Below, in pieces: positions 1 to 8,365 of a DNA stretch of 14,812 nucleotides. The stretch covers positions 1-14,812 of the forward strand of contig JAAAUF010000988.1 in the NCBI GenBank assembly GCA_015499985.1, written 5' to 3'. The stretch is from Haplosporangium gracile. Lineage: Eukaryota > Mortierellomycota > Mortierellomycetes > Mortierellales > Mortierellaceae. Position numbers and translations under genes: made by a program. Under the pieces are notes generated by a model. It searched no databases and was not told the DNA's origin. It saw only the letters and a list, made by a program, of their open reading frames with translations. How positions within the stretch are numbered: the first letter of the stretch is position 1; every line of letters starts with the position of its first letter.

Positions 1-18
1 TTCCCGCAATAATGGCAG

Positions 19-23
19 CCAAT
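19..23 (+). promoter_or_regulatory. CCAAT box
   Basis: CCAAT on the + strand, about 620 bp upstream of the NOT4 start. CCAAT is the binding site of the HAP/NF-Y complex in fungi. A five-base match is weak by itself; its position 44 bp from a full CRE palindrome makes it a little more credible. Confidence 0.3.
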
Positions 24-66
24 TAGAGAATTATGGCGCCCATTGTCCTGTTCCCATCCAGGTTGG

Positions 67-74
67 TGACGTCA
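67..74 (+). promoter_or_regulatory. CRE palindrome TGACGTCA (ATF/CREB-type bZIP site)
   Basis: A perfect 8-bp palindrome TGACGTCA, the full-length site bound by ATF/CREB-family bZIP factors (Sko1/Atf1 types in fungi). It lies about 570 bp upstream of the NOT4 start. Because it is palindromic it could also serve a divergent gene beyond the left edge. Binding is inferred from the motif only. Confidence 0.45.
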
Positions 75-644
75 TTGATTTTTTGACTTTGTTTTTTTAT
101 TTTTATTTTTTTGAGCTTGCCGCTCTTTTTTTTCTCGTCTTCCTTCAAGCCTTCTTTTTTATCTTGCTCTCTGCTTTTGAATCGTCAACCGAGTCAAGCC
201 TTTATTATCCTACTTCGGACCTTTTGATTCTCTCGTTACTCCACTCTCATCAATAAACCCATTCGACAGACGCCTACACACATACTACAACAACTCCCCA
301 CTTTTTCATCACCACACCACTCGACATTCGCTCGAATTCACACTACTCTGGTCCCTTTTTGACTCTCCCTTGGCTACTTTACTCCACTCCCCTTTTCATT
401 TTTCACCCCTCACTCCCTCAACTCACTCGACCTTCTCTGTCTGACCTGACCCCCTTGTTTTTTCACGCCCTCTCCAGCCTATAACCAGCTTTCTTCTTCA
501 TTCACACCTCTTCTTCATCTTCTCCTTCATCCCTTCTCTCATTCACACGGCGCTTCCTGCTCACGTACCTGGAAGCACATCTTACTCTCCTCACTTTACT
601 CTCTCACAACACTTTTCACCATTCTCAACCAAACGACCTACGAC

Positions 645-3600
645 ATGATGTCCGACGAAGAAGACTTTGACTGCCCCCTTTGCATGGAGGAACTCGACAT
701 CTCTGATAGAAACTTCCGTCCCTGTCCATGTGGCTACCAGGTAACAACAACAACGAGCTTGGAGGTTGTTCATGGAGCGTATGAGGCGTGAACATCAATA
801 TATTAACTTTCTTGCTTGTTTTGCCACCAAAAAAATATGATATAGATTTGCCGTTTCTGCTGGCACCACATCAAAGAAGACCTGAATGGTCCATGCCCAG
901 CTTGCCGTCGAGTGTACTCGGAAGAAACTGTGGAATTTATCCCCATCTCTGCTGACGAGTAAGTGCTGTTGCACAGTGTGTGTGTTCTGCTGTGCTGTGT
1001 TCGGCAGCATCTCAGCTGTTTCTGCTGACAAATATTAGCTTTTTTAAAAAATCCGAATATCCATTGGTTCACCACCCACTAAATGCTTGTTTTTTTGCGT
1101 TCAGTGTCTAATACCGCCTTATTTTACAAACTACATCGTATACTACCTCGCATGTCCATATTAGACTTGTCATGATCAAGAATGAGAAAAAGGCAAAGGA
1201 GCGGGAAAAAAAGGAAATTGAGGCCATGAACCGGAAGCACCTTGCCAGTATGAGGGTTGTGCAAAAAAGTCTGGTCTATGTAATTGGCTTGCCCACGAAA
1301 CTAGCCAACGACGAGGTATGTTACATTTCCAGTAGATCTATTCCTACCCTTTTTCATCCTGCAAATGCAAAGCAAACAGAGGACCGATTGTAACAGAATT
1401 CCTTGCCCCTTTCTCCCTCTCTGGCCTCTTCGTTATTGATAGCATGCCCTGAGGCAACAGGAGTACTTTGGACAGTATGGTAAGATCTCCAAGGTGGTTG
1501 TCAATCGCAGGAATTCACCCATGCCCATGCCAGGGGCAGTCCCAGGTCAGCCTAGTCTGGGTGTGTACATCACCTATGTGCGCAAGGAGGATGCAGCAAA
1601 GGCCATTGCTGCGATCGACGGAAGCATATGGGATGGCAAGATTCTTAGGTAAGCTCCGCAGTAAAAATGTGGTATGCGTCTAAACTCAATCTAAGATCCT
1701 TTTTAGCTCGCTGATGGGCGAGAGAAGTTTAATTTTGGAAATGTCTGACCGCCCCGCCAAAAAATTCATCTCTCTCTTTTTGCGACTGCATCGCCTCAAA
1801 GAGCGTCATATGGAACAACTAAGTATTGTTCTTATTATCTTCGCGGCATGTCTTGTCAAAACCCTGGGTGCATGTATCTGCATGAGCCAGGCGAGGATGC
1901 TGACAGCTACTCGAAAGAGGACCTCGTAGTCAGGTATGTATTGTCACACTTTGTTGGTCGCATTCGAGAGATGAGCCGACTATTTGCTGCATGATATGCA
2001 AGATAAACAAAAAAAGGAGTGCATCCACTTAACGTGCATCTGACGTTTTTTCATATTTATCTACTTTATTTATAGCAGTAAGCATAATTTGCAGGACAAC
2101 ATGGTGCCGTATGACCCATATATACATAAACCCTCTGCTCTCGGTCGCCCAGCACTACCTATCCAATCGTCCAGTTCCTCACTCATCCCAAGGACAATAT
2201 CTGCGACTGTGGCATCAGCTCATTCACCTGCGGCATCGCCACTAGTGGATTGGCCAGTGCCGGGAGAAAGGTTAGGAGCGGACGACAGGGAAGACGAAGG
2301 CTCGGCTCTTCCGGCAACAGCATCCTGGGCCAAGATCGGAAGCAACCCCTCAACACCGACCCTGATCAACTCACTTCCGCTTTCCCGAAAGTTGACTGAA
2401 CCCCCACCACTCCGTGCGAAGGGCTCCACCACGTCCATCATCACCGGCGTCGTCATCAATAATACAAACAAAGATACCAACGATTCGCCGGTTCTGGACT
2501 GTAAGACTCTTTCCGTTCACTTTGGCTCTACTTTCAATACAAGCTGGAACTTGAAAAGCATGCAAGTCTGACTAATATATCTCTCTGCTTTGTTATCATG
2601 TAGATGCACCAACACCTGCGGAGGCTCTGGCCATCGAAGCGGCAGCGAAACAACAATTGCTGCAGGAACAACGTCAACAGCAGGAGCAGCAACGGAAACT
2701 TATGAAGCAGCAGTTGAAGCAGCAGGAGGAAACTGAGCAGCAGGTTGAAGTTTTGAACCGAAAGCTTCGGAAACAGCGCCAACAGGAGGAAGAGAGGGAA
2801 CAACAAGAACTGCAGAAACAGAAGCAACAGCAGGAAATAGAGCAGAAGATGCAGGCACAACTTGAGAAAGAGAAAGAGCAAAAGAGGAAAGAGCATTTGC
2901 AAACTGAGAAGGACGCACAGGAGGAGAAGGAAAAGGAAGAACGGGAACGACAAGCTGCAGAGGTCAAGGAGGAGCAGGAACGAGTGCTGCTCGAGCTCAA
3001 AGAGCAACAGCGGAAGGCTCAGGTGGAAAACTTGTTTGTCACGGCACCCACCTTGTCCCTTGGCTCGTTTGCTTTTAATCCTGACGCTTCCTTGTCCACC
3101 CAACCCCTCACCCTCGGAAGCGGCATGATGCAACTCGGACGGGACACTCCTGGTTCATTTGGTCTGGACAGTTTCTCGGCCTTTTCCAACCTTCCCGTTA
3201 CTCCTGGCCACTACACTGGATCCTTCAACCCTTTCTCTATGGATGACGAGCCGCTTATGAGGCGATCTGTTGTTCCCTCCGGCTCCACCCAATCCTTCTT
3301 GGACGAATCCGAGTTTGACGCAGCTGGACGCCAACATCCTATGGGCCCTCCCATTCCTGGCAAGCCAAGGCAGACCTCTCGCTTTGGATTCGCTATGGAC
3401 AATCAGTTTGGCGACTCTTATGGATTTGACAGTTACTCGGATCCCATCATGTCGCCCTCGATGCAGGAAGGATTCCGAGCATTGTTCCCTAACGTCAACG
3501 TCAGCTTTGGTGCAACAAACGGCTCGCTCAATGCCCAGCAACAGCAGCATCAACTCCAACAACAACAACAACAACAACAACAACAGCAACAACAACAACA

Positions 3601-5761
3601 GCAACAGCAACAACACATGCGTCAGCTCCATCAACAACAGCAGCAGCAACAACAACAACAGGTGTTCCAGACCTCACCCCTGCTTCACCGACAGGGCTCT
3701 GCTCCTAACGGCATGTGGAATGCAGGCGACAAACAGGACTCTCATATGCTACAGCGAAACATAGCCCTGCTTAGCATGGACAACATGGAATCGAGCCCAA
3801 GCTCTCGCCTGGCAGAGTATCACCAACAGATGCAAAACCATTCCCAACGCAACGGCCCTCCCGGTATCACTCGCAACACATTGCACCCCTCAATGATCAA
3901 GTCCCCTCCTCCTGGTCTGGAGCCCCTTGCCCGCTCTGACATGGGCAACTGGTCTGGATCCCTGCAACAGCAACAGCAGCAGCAGCAAGCATCCTCCAGG
4001 ATGAATGGCTGGAGCAACGACAATGGTAAGCAATGTTCAATCGACTATCTTTGAAGTGAAAGTTTGTATCACAAATTTTGATTATTTGCCACTAACTCTT
4101 AGTTTCTGAAACATGTTGGATTTTGATAGGTCTCTACAACTCAATGGGATTCCAGGACCCTGCAATCATGTCGGCTCGCTTGCCGGGTCCAGGAGCGACT
4201 AAGGCATCGCTGATGGAGGCTCTTCAGAACCCTATGCCAAGCAACGGATTGAACGCATACCGCATGGCAAACGGTCATGACAGCATGGATTCCAACCACA
4301 TCAGCAACAGCAACGACGCGATCTCAGGTGCGTTTTACAGGCTAACCCATCCAGAAATGATGATGCGTGGACTGATAATTGAGTAGACCTTTGGAGGTGA
4401 ACTCTTAGTTACCTTTTGGACTAGCTAATGAACGAACGGGTTGGAAAGTGCGAGAGATGGAAAATGGAGGGAGACAGTGTAGATGGACTTTTTTTAACGG
4501 CAGCAATGGTGATGGATGATAAGTTGTAATGGACGTGGACGTGGACGTGGACGTGGAAATAGGCATGGACAAAGGTCGAGAGTTGAATGGATGACAACAA
4601 AAAATGGACAACCGAACGGGACGTGGACGAGACCGACAGCTCCCGCAGGATGAAAACCGAATGACAACACACCGTTCTATGCTACACCCTTGCCGGGCGA
4701 ACCATAGGAAGGTGCGTTAGTGTGCAACGACATTCTTTTTCAGACACTTTTGTCCCTCCAGCTCGACGTTTTCAAGACAGTCATCCCATACTTAACCTTT
4801 GAATGTTTTGTGTGTTTGTTCAGTAGATGATAAAAAGCAGGATGGACAGCAACAGCAAGCTGCGTCGTTGAAGCAACAGCAGCAAAAGCAAAGTGTACCC
4901 GAATCCCCTTCATCGCTCCAGAGCTTTCCTTTGGGTTCCAAGCGCAAGGAAATCAAGTCAGTCAAGGGTGTTCTGAATTCTGGAATGAATGCCCCCTTGA
5001 ACGGAGGAACAAGGTCCCGCCCTTCTTCGACCCCTGGGTCCCCTTTGGTTGAACCTCGTCTCCAACCTCCTACCCAGCAGCAGCAGCAACCCCACTCTCA
5101 GGCGATGAACGGATTGACATCAGCGGCGGCTCGATCGGCAAAGGTCAAGTCGGATCTGTTAATGGGACTGAACTCGCCCAGCATCCGGTCGGATCGGTAC
5201 TCGGCAACAACGAACATGAAGGATGGTTCAGATGGAGGGCAGTATGGTACGAACGGATACGGACAACAGCATTCACCCATGATGGGAAGCACTGTCACGG
5301 GCCCACCACCTGGTCTTGGTATGCCTAACGGTACCAGCAACAGCAACAACAACCACAACAATCCCGGAAGCCCTTATTCAATGTCGAATCTCCTTGGTCG
5401 TCAGCCCGAGTCTTCACAGTCGCTATATGGCAACACTAACGGGAAGCCCTTGGATGTGGCGACCATGATGAGTGCGCTGGACTTTTTCGGACCCGGTCAG
5501 GCTAGTTCATTGATGATGTCGCCCAATTGGTCTATGGCCAACGGAAATTCTCAGCAACAGCAGCAGCAGCAGGACAAGAACAGTGGGTCCAACACTAGTC
5601 ACTCGAGCCCTAGTCTGGCGTCCGCCACAGCGGGAGGAGCGACGGCCCGCAGCGTGGAGGATCTTGAGTTGCAGGTGATCAATGCCAAGATGGAGACTCA
5701 GATGCTTGAAAACCAACTGAATGCAGTCATCAAGCGCAATCGTCGCAAGCTTTACGCTTAG
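645..5761 (+). CDS. NOT4: CCR4-NOT complex subunit 4, RING-type E3 ubiquitin ligase
   Basis: Nine exons: 645-740, 846-958, 1165-1315, 1443-1648, 1802-1933, 2076-2500, 2604-4025, 4130-4327, 4824-5761; all introns GT-AG, joined frame open, 1226 aa. Residues 10-52 form the C4C4 RING unique to Not4 (C10, C13, C27, C29, C34, C37, C49, C52). A charged helix (75-100) leads to an RRM (about 105-191; RNP2 LVYVIGL at 106-112), then a CCCH finger (C198, C207, C212, H216). LPATASWA is at 311-318. A Q/E/K coiled coil (about 382-505), a poly-Q block (686-727) and a disordered tail follow, ending in a short helix (about 1191-1226). In the family, the RING recruits Ubc4/5-type E2 enzymes to ubiquitinate ribosomal and chaperone targets, and the C-terminal part docks on Not1. 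Yeast Not4 has 587 aa, so this tail is unusually long. The exon 8/9 join is the least certain. Confidence 0.93.
2073..2078 (+). other. Tandem NAGNAG 3' splice site, NOT4 intron 5
   Basis: The 3' end of intron 5 reads TAGCAG. Either AG keeps the frame: splicing after 2075 gives two serines (SSKH), splicing after 2078 gives one (SKH). The site lies just after the CCCH zinc finger. The upstream AG is used in the gene model; the downstream CAG is also a good acceptor. Confidence 0.6.
3536..3661 (+). repeat. CAA/CAG microsatellite encoding poly-glutamine in NOT4
   Basis: A 126-bp in-frame tract of mixed CAA and CAG codons inside NOT4 exon 7 (residues 686-727). The longest pure glutamine run is 19 codons (3557-3613), flanked by QQQQHQL and HMRQLH interruptions and a second run of 10. 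Mixing CAA with CAG limits slippage, suggesting selection for the protein tract or age. Shorter Q runs recur near 3964-3987, 4849-4890, 5077-5090 and 5553-5570. Confidence 0.9.
4328..4823 (+). other. NOT4 intron 8, unusually long (496 bp)
   Basis: Inferred intron between exons 8 and 9. It has a GTGCGT donor, less canonical than the GTAAGN/GTATGT donors in most of the gene, and a CAG acceptor at 4821-4823 preceded by a CTTAAC branch-like site. The other seven introns are 103-206 bp. If retained, the frame stops at 4384-4386, giving a 933-aa protein without the last coiled coil. It holds a GGACGT hexamer repeat at 4531-4557. A small cassette exon hidden inside cannot be excluded. Confidence 0.65.
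4531..4557 (+). repeat. GGACGT hexamer repeat in intron 8
   Basis: Four tandem copies of GGACGT plus GGA. Related ATGGAC and GTGGAC units are scattered around it (4561-4630), suggesting local slippage expansion within the intron. Confidence 0.85.
4821..4826 (+). other. Tandem NAGNAG 3' splice site, NOT4 intron 8
   Basis: The acceptor reads CAGTAG. Use of the first AG adds a valine codon (V-D-D-K); use of the second omits it (D-D-K). Both keep the frame of the exon ending at 5761. Confidence 0.55.
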
Positions 5762-5781
5762 ATTTTGCTCTTTTTTGCTTA

Positions 5782-5787
5782 AATAAA
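5782..5787 (+). terminator. NOT4 polyadenylation signal
   Basis: A canonical AATAAA begins 21 bases after the NOT4 stop codon TAG (5759-5761), followed by T/G-rich sequence. This supports 5761 as the true end of the gene and implies a very short 3' UTR. Confidence 0.7.
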
Positions 5788-6090
5788 CCGTTTATAGACG
5801 ATGAGTTTTGAAGTGAAATTGTGTATGCTTGTTTATTTCTTGGTTCTATCCGACAGGGAATGCGTTGTTCAAGGAGAGGTGAACTGGCTCCGTTCTTTTT
5901 CCTTCTTTTCTTTCTTCGAGGAGATGGAGGGAACAAAATCCTTGGGAATATTTTAATCGTCGTTATTTCAAGGACCAAGGAGGCGGGGTACAAGGGACCG
6001 GAAAGAGAGAGCACTGGTGAAAACAAAGACCTCTTTTTATTTATTTCAATCTATTTCAACCCAATTATCGATCACTAATCGTATGCTTAA

Positions 6091-6264
6091 ATCATCAGCC
6101 TCGCACCGATCATTACCCACGATGACAAGAGGATTAAGGACCCGAATGAACTTCATGCATTTATGAAGCTTGCTGTGGATTATGGGAGGTTTCGACAGTC
6201 TGAATGTATTAATGAGTATGGATGGGGTGGAGAAAATAGACTAGAAGTTCGTTTTTTTTTATAG
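6091..6264 (+). other. Exon-like open frame, possibly a gene remnant
   Basis: An open frame of 57 codons ending in TAG at 6262-6264. Its middle part (about 6100-6210) reads like ordinary protein, including the stretch THDDKRIKDPNELHAFMKLA, and its first 17 codons favour C or G at the third position. It has no good start codon but follows a plausible 3' splice site: a T/C-rich tract, an ACTAAT branch-like site (6074-6079) and CAG at 6097-6099. I do not recognise the peptide. It may be a leftover exon, an alternative exon of a neighbour, or chance. Confidence 0.25.
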
Positions 6265-6458
6265 TGCTTGAACTGAATGTAAGACTTGAGGTCGCTCGGT
6301 CGTATTTTTTTTATTATTATTATTTTATATTTTATTCAGCATCAATCCTGTCCTTGTAGTTAACGACCGAGGCAACAGGAGACACTCACTGATATGACTG
6401 GCCGACTGTCTTGCAGCCAGAATGGAAGCCTCTTGCTTGGTCTAACGTCCTTTAACCT

Positions 6459-6485
6459 CCCCCCCCCTCCCCTCCCCCCTCCCCC
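6459..6485 (-). other. G-quadruplex (minus strand) / i-motif (plus strand) candidate
   Basis: Four C runs on the + strand of lengths 9, 4, 6 and 5 are separated by single T residues. The minus strand therefore carries four G runs with one-base loops, the classic arrangement for a very stable parallel quadruplex. It lies about 700 bp past the NOT4 stop and 870 bp past the end of the His-rich gene. Folding is predicted from pattern only. Confidence 0.6.
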
Positions 6486-6838
6486 ATCTCCTCCTCCTTG
6501 AATTTCATTCAAAAGTTCTATTATACGACCTGATGTACGCGCAAACAGGTGAGAAGGATACGATTGAAAAGTGTGATTGAGGTTGCTAATGAATGTGTAA
6601 AGGAAGACAAAAGTATAGATAGTTTCGTTACTACCCGCGTCATTCTAGAAGCGAAAACCTATCGGTTGCGGCTCACCTGTTATTGTTTTGATGTTATTGC
6701 TGCTCTTGTTAAAAATTGGCGCATGGAGAGGAGACTGCCCGATTAGGAAGACCAATGACTTCATGCCGAACGGAAGAGGCGTCATTTTTGTGGAGTGCGG
6801 AAGAAGGGAACGGGAGGGAAGGGAAAAGAAGAAGAGGG

Positions 6839-6858
6839 TGTGTGTGTGTGTGTGTGTG
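6839..6858 (+). repeat. (TG)10 dinucleotide microsatellite
   Basis: Ten perfect TG units in the intergenic region, preceded by a purine-rich stretch. Confidence 0.9.
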
Positions 6859-7112
6859 GGATAAACATACGCGACTTGATTGGCTCAAAGTAGCACACGG
6901 ATACGCATAAATCTTCTTTCTTGTTTGTTTGTTGCATTTGTCCGGTTGTTTGTTTGAAAGGCGGGTGAATTAGAAGAGAAAATCGAAAGAAAGAGCGCAC
7001 GAGAGACAGAGAATTCAGGAACAAACGAGCAGACGAACACACATATGTTTTCAAAGGCGCCCTTTCTTCCCTTTTTTTCGTTCATCGTTTTTCCGTTTGG
7101 CGATGTGCTTCA

Positions 7113-7130
7113 TTTATTTATTTATTTATT
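7113..7130 (+). repeat. (TTTA)n tetranucleotide repeat
   Basis: About four and a half TTTA units followed by a T run, in noncoding sequence. Confidence 0.8.
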
Positions 7131-7264
7131 TTTTTTTTGGCTGCTCCGGCTAATTTCTCATTTTGCTTTATTTCTTGTAATTGCCATGACATTCTCCTCT
7201 CACACTCATTTTTTATATCTTTGTTTTGTTTGTTACAAAATAGCATGCAAGTTGCTTGTTTTTT

Positions 7265-7270
7265 TTTATT
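7265..7270 (-). terminator. Polyadenylation signal of the His-rich gene
   Basis: AATAAA on the minus strand, 88 bases beyond the stop codon (7358-7360) and next to further AATAAT units. It is the nearest canonical signal downstream of the gene. Confidence 0.5.
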
Positions 7271-7357
7271 ATTATTCAAGTTACATACTTGGTATCATAG
7301 TAAAAAAGAAAGAAAGAAAAGGGGGAAAAAAAAGAAGATATATTTTACAGGCTTATT

Positions 7358-7732
7358 TTACATGTTGAGGTGCTGGGGAGCCTCAAAGCCCAAGATCTTG
7401 TTCTTCAAGGGCTCCTGAGGGTTACCGTGGTGGTCATGGGCAGCATGGCTCTCATGGTGGACATCGTGGTGCTTGTGCTCATGCTCATGGCCGTGCTTGT
7501 GCTCGTGGCCCTCCTTGGGTGCAAAGTGGGGGACACCGACGATTCCGGCGGTGGCAAGACCGGCGCCGATATGGTCGCCGATGGCGTTGAGACCGGCCTG
7601 GGGCATGGGAGGGAGGGGGTGGTCGGCGACGTGGAGGGGGGTCTCTTCCAGGCTTGGGTGTGCGGCGTCGTGATGCTTTTGGGCCTTGAGAGTCTCGGCG
7701 GAGTGTGACTCGATCTCGGAGGGGTTGGTCAT
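7358..7732 (-). CDS. Small histidine-rich protein of unknown function
   Basis: Single-exon 124-aa protein that I do not recognise. It contains 23 histidines (18.5%), no cysteine and no tryptophan. The N-terminal part (1-44) is polar and acidic with Pro-rich PLPPMP at 39-44. A Gly/Ala-rich, mildly hydrophobic segment (46-67, including GLNAIGDHIGAGLATAG) could form an amphipathic helix. Residues 76-102 hold 15 histidines in 27, mostly HE/HK/HH pairs, and a KNKILGF motif near the end follows. No signal peptide or membrane span is seen. Gene status is supported by a TATAAATA box 121 bp upstream, a CA-rich leader ending CCACAAAA before the ATG, a strongly C-biased third position and a downstream AATAAA. 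The His cluster suggests binding of Zn, Ni or Cu, which is inference. A cytosolic metal buffer or stress protein is possible but unproven. Confidence 0.75.
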   Translation of the reverse strand: MTNPSEIESHSAETLKAQKHHDAAHPSLEETPLHVADHPLPPMPQAGLNAIGDHIGAGLATAGIVGVPHFAPKEGHEHKHGHEHEHKHHDVHHESHAAHDHHGNPQEPLKNKILGFEAPQHLNM

Positions 7733-7852
7733 TTTTGTGGTGTGTTGTTGGTTGTTGAGAGAGGAGGGAAGTTGTTGGCTGTGTTGAGTGAAGATGAAGA
7801 TGTGATGAAGAAAAGAAAAAAAAATAGGAAAGATTGTCGATGGCGCAGGGGG

Positions 7853-7860
7853 TATTTATA
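7853..7860 (-). promoter_or_regulatory. TATA box of the His-rich gene
   Basis: TATAAATA on the minus strand, 121-128 bases upstream of the ATG at 7732. It would place the transcription start roughly 90 bases before the ATG, in a C/A/T-rich leader. A CCCCCT element follows one base after the TATA box. Strong TATA boxes are commonest on inducible or highly expressed fungal genes. Confidence 0.6.
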
Positions 7861-8334
7861 ATCCAGTGCAATGCATGAAGAATTGTCTATGCGCGATAAA
7901 GTTGTTTGCTAGCAAGAAGAAACAAGAAACAAGAGACATGGATGGACAATGAGGTAGAAGAGTGACATCAGCCGCATAAGAAAAAAAGGACAAAACGCAC
8001 GAATGGGAAACAAGCAAAAAGGACACAACTAACAACGAACAAAGAGCAACGAACAAGGAGCAAGGATAATGCGTTCGTTTTGTATTCGACTATGATGACA
8101 ACACCACTCTAGCCTACCTGTATCCTATTGCGTTCGTTTGTTTGTATTATTTTGTTTACTTTGTTTGCCTCTTTGGTTGCAAATCAGGCACATCCGACAC
8201 CTAGGGAGAAGAGAGGCGAGGCAAAACTTATGAAGGGAAAATACAAAGTGCTCTCATTTCAGAGAGTCGAACCGATGATGCATTATGCAATTCTCTCAAA
8301 GAACAAGGGAGGGGAAGGAATGTCTATTCGCCTG

Positions 8335-8365
8335 TTGGTTGGTTGGTTGGTTGGTTGGTTGGTTG
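8335..8365 (+). repeat. (TTGG)7 tetranucleotide microsatellite
   Basis: Seven perfect TTGG units plus TTG in intergenic sequence. The minus strand reads as repeated CCAA. Confidence 0.92.

Larger units (their letters stand above)
1..644 (+). promoter_or_regulatory. NOT4 promoter and long ATG-free 5' leader
   Basis: This stretch precedes the NOT4 start codon and holds no gene I can support. From about 40 to 644 I find no ATG on the + strand, so the ATG at 645 is the first one a scanning ribosome would meet. The part from roughly 240 to 640 is G-poor and rich in C, T and A, typical of fungal leaders and CT-rich initiator regions. A weak TATA-like TATAAC sits at 480-485. A CCAAT box and a CRE palindrome lie near the left edge (separate entries). 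Whether transcription starts near 200 or near 500 cannot be decided from sequence. Confidence 0.6.
5788..7264. other. Intergenic region between NOT4 and the His-rich gene
   Basis: About 1.5 kb between two convergent genes. It is dominated by low-complexity sequence: T-rich tracts, an AT-rich patch (6306-6338), a C-run block (6459-6485), a TG repeat (6839-6858) and a TTTA repeat (7113-7130). Apart from the short exon-like frame at 6091-6264, the open frames here look random in composition and I see no RNA gene. Confidence 0.55.

Noticed and set aside
1649..1801. Earlier acceptor CTTTTTAG at about 1706 for NOT4 intron 4
   Set aside because: Using it inserts a stretch unlike Not4; the acceptor ending at 1801 restores R-A-S-Y-G-T-T-K-Y-C exactly as in the family. 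The AG two bases later would break the frame.
2534..3133. Long minus-strand open frame rich in Leu/Phe opposite NOT4 exon 7
   Set aside because: It is the antisense shadow of the CAG/GAG/AAG-rich coiled-coil coding sequence; Leu runs arise automatically from the complementary codons.
3155..3658. Minus-strand frame with a poly-leucine start
   Set aside because: Antisense of the CAA/CAG tract; no promoter, splice or codon-bias support.
7370..7708. Plus-strand 112-aa frame rich in Val/Gly/Leu opposite the His-rich gene
   Set aside because: The minus strand has the TATA box, leader, C-biased codons and AATAAA; the plus frame is its mirror (His codons read as Met/Val/Trp-type codons).
8262..8280. 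Possible tRNA B-box on the minus strand (GGTTCGACTCT)
   Set aside because: The flanking bases do not form a T-stem and no A-box or acceptor stem can be drawn.
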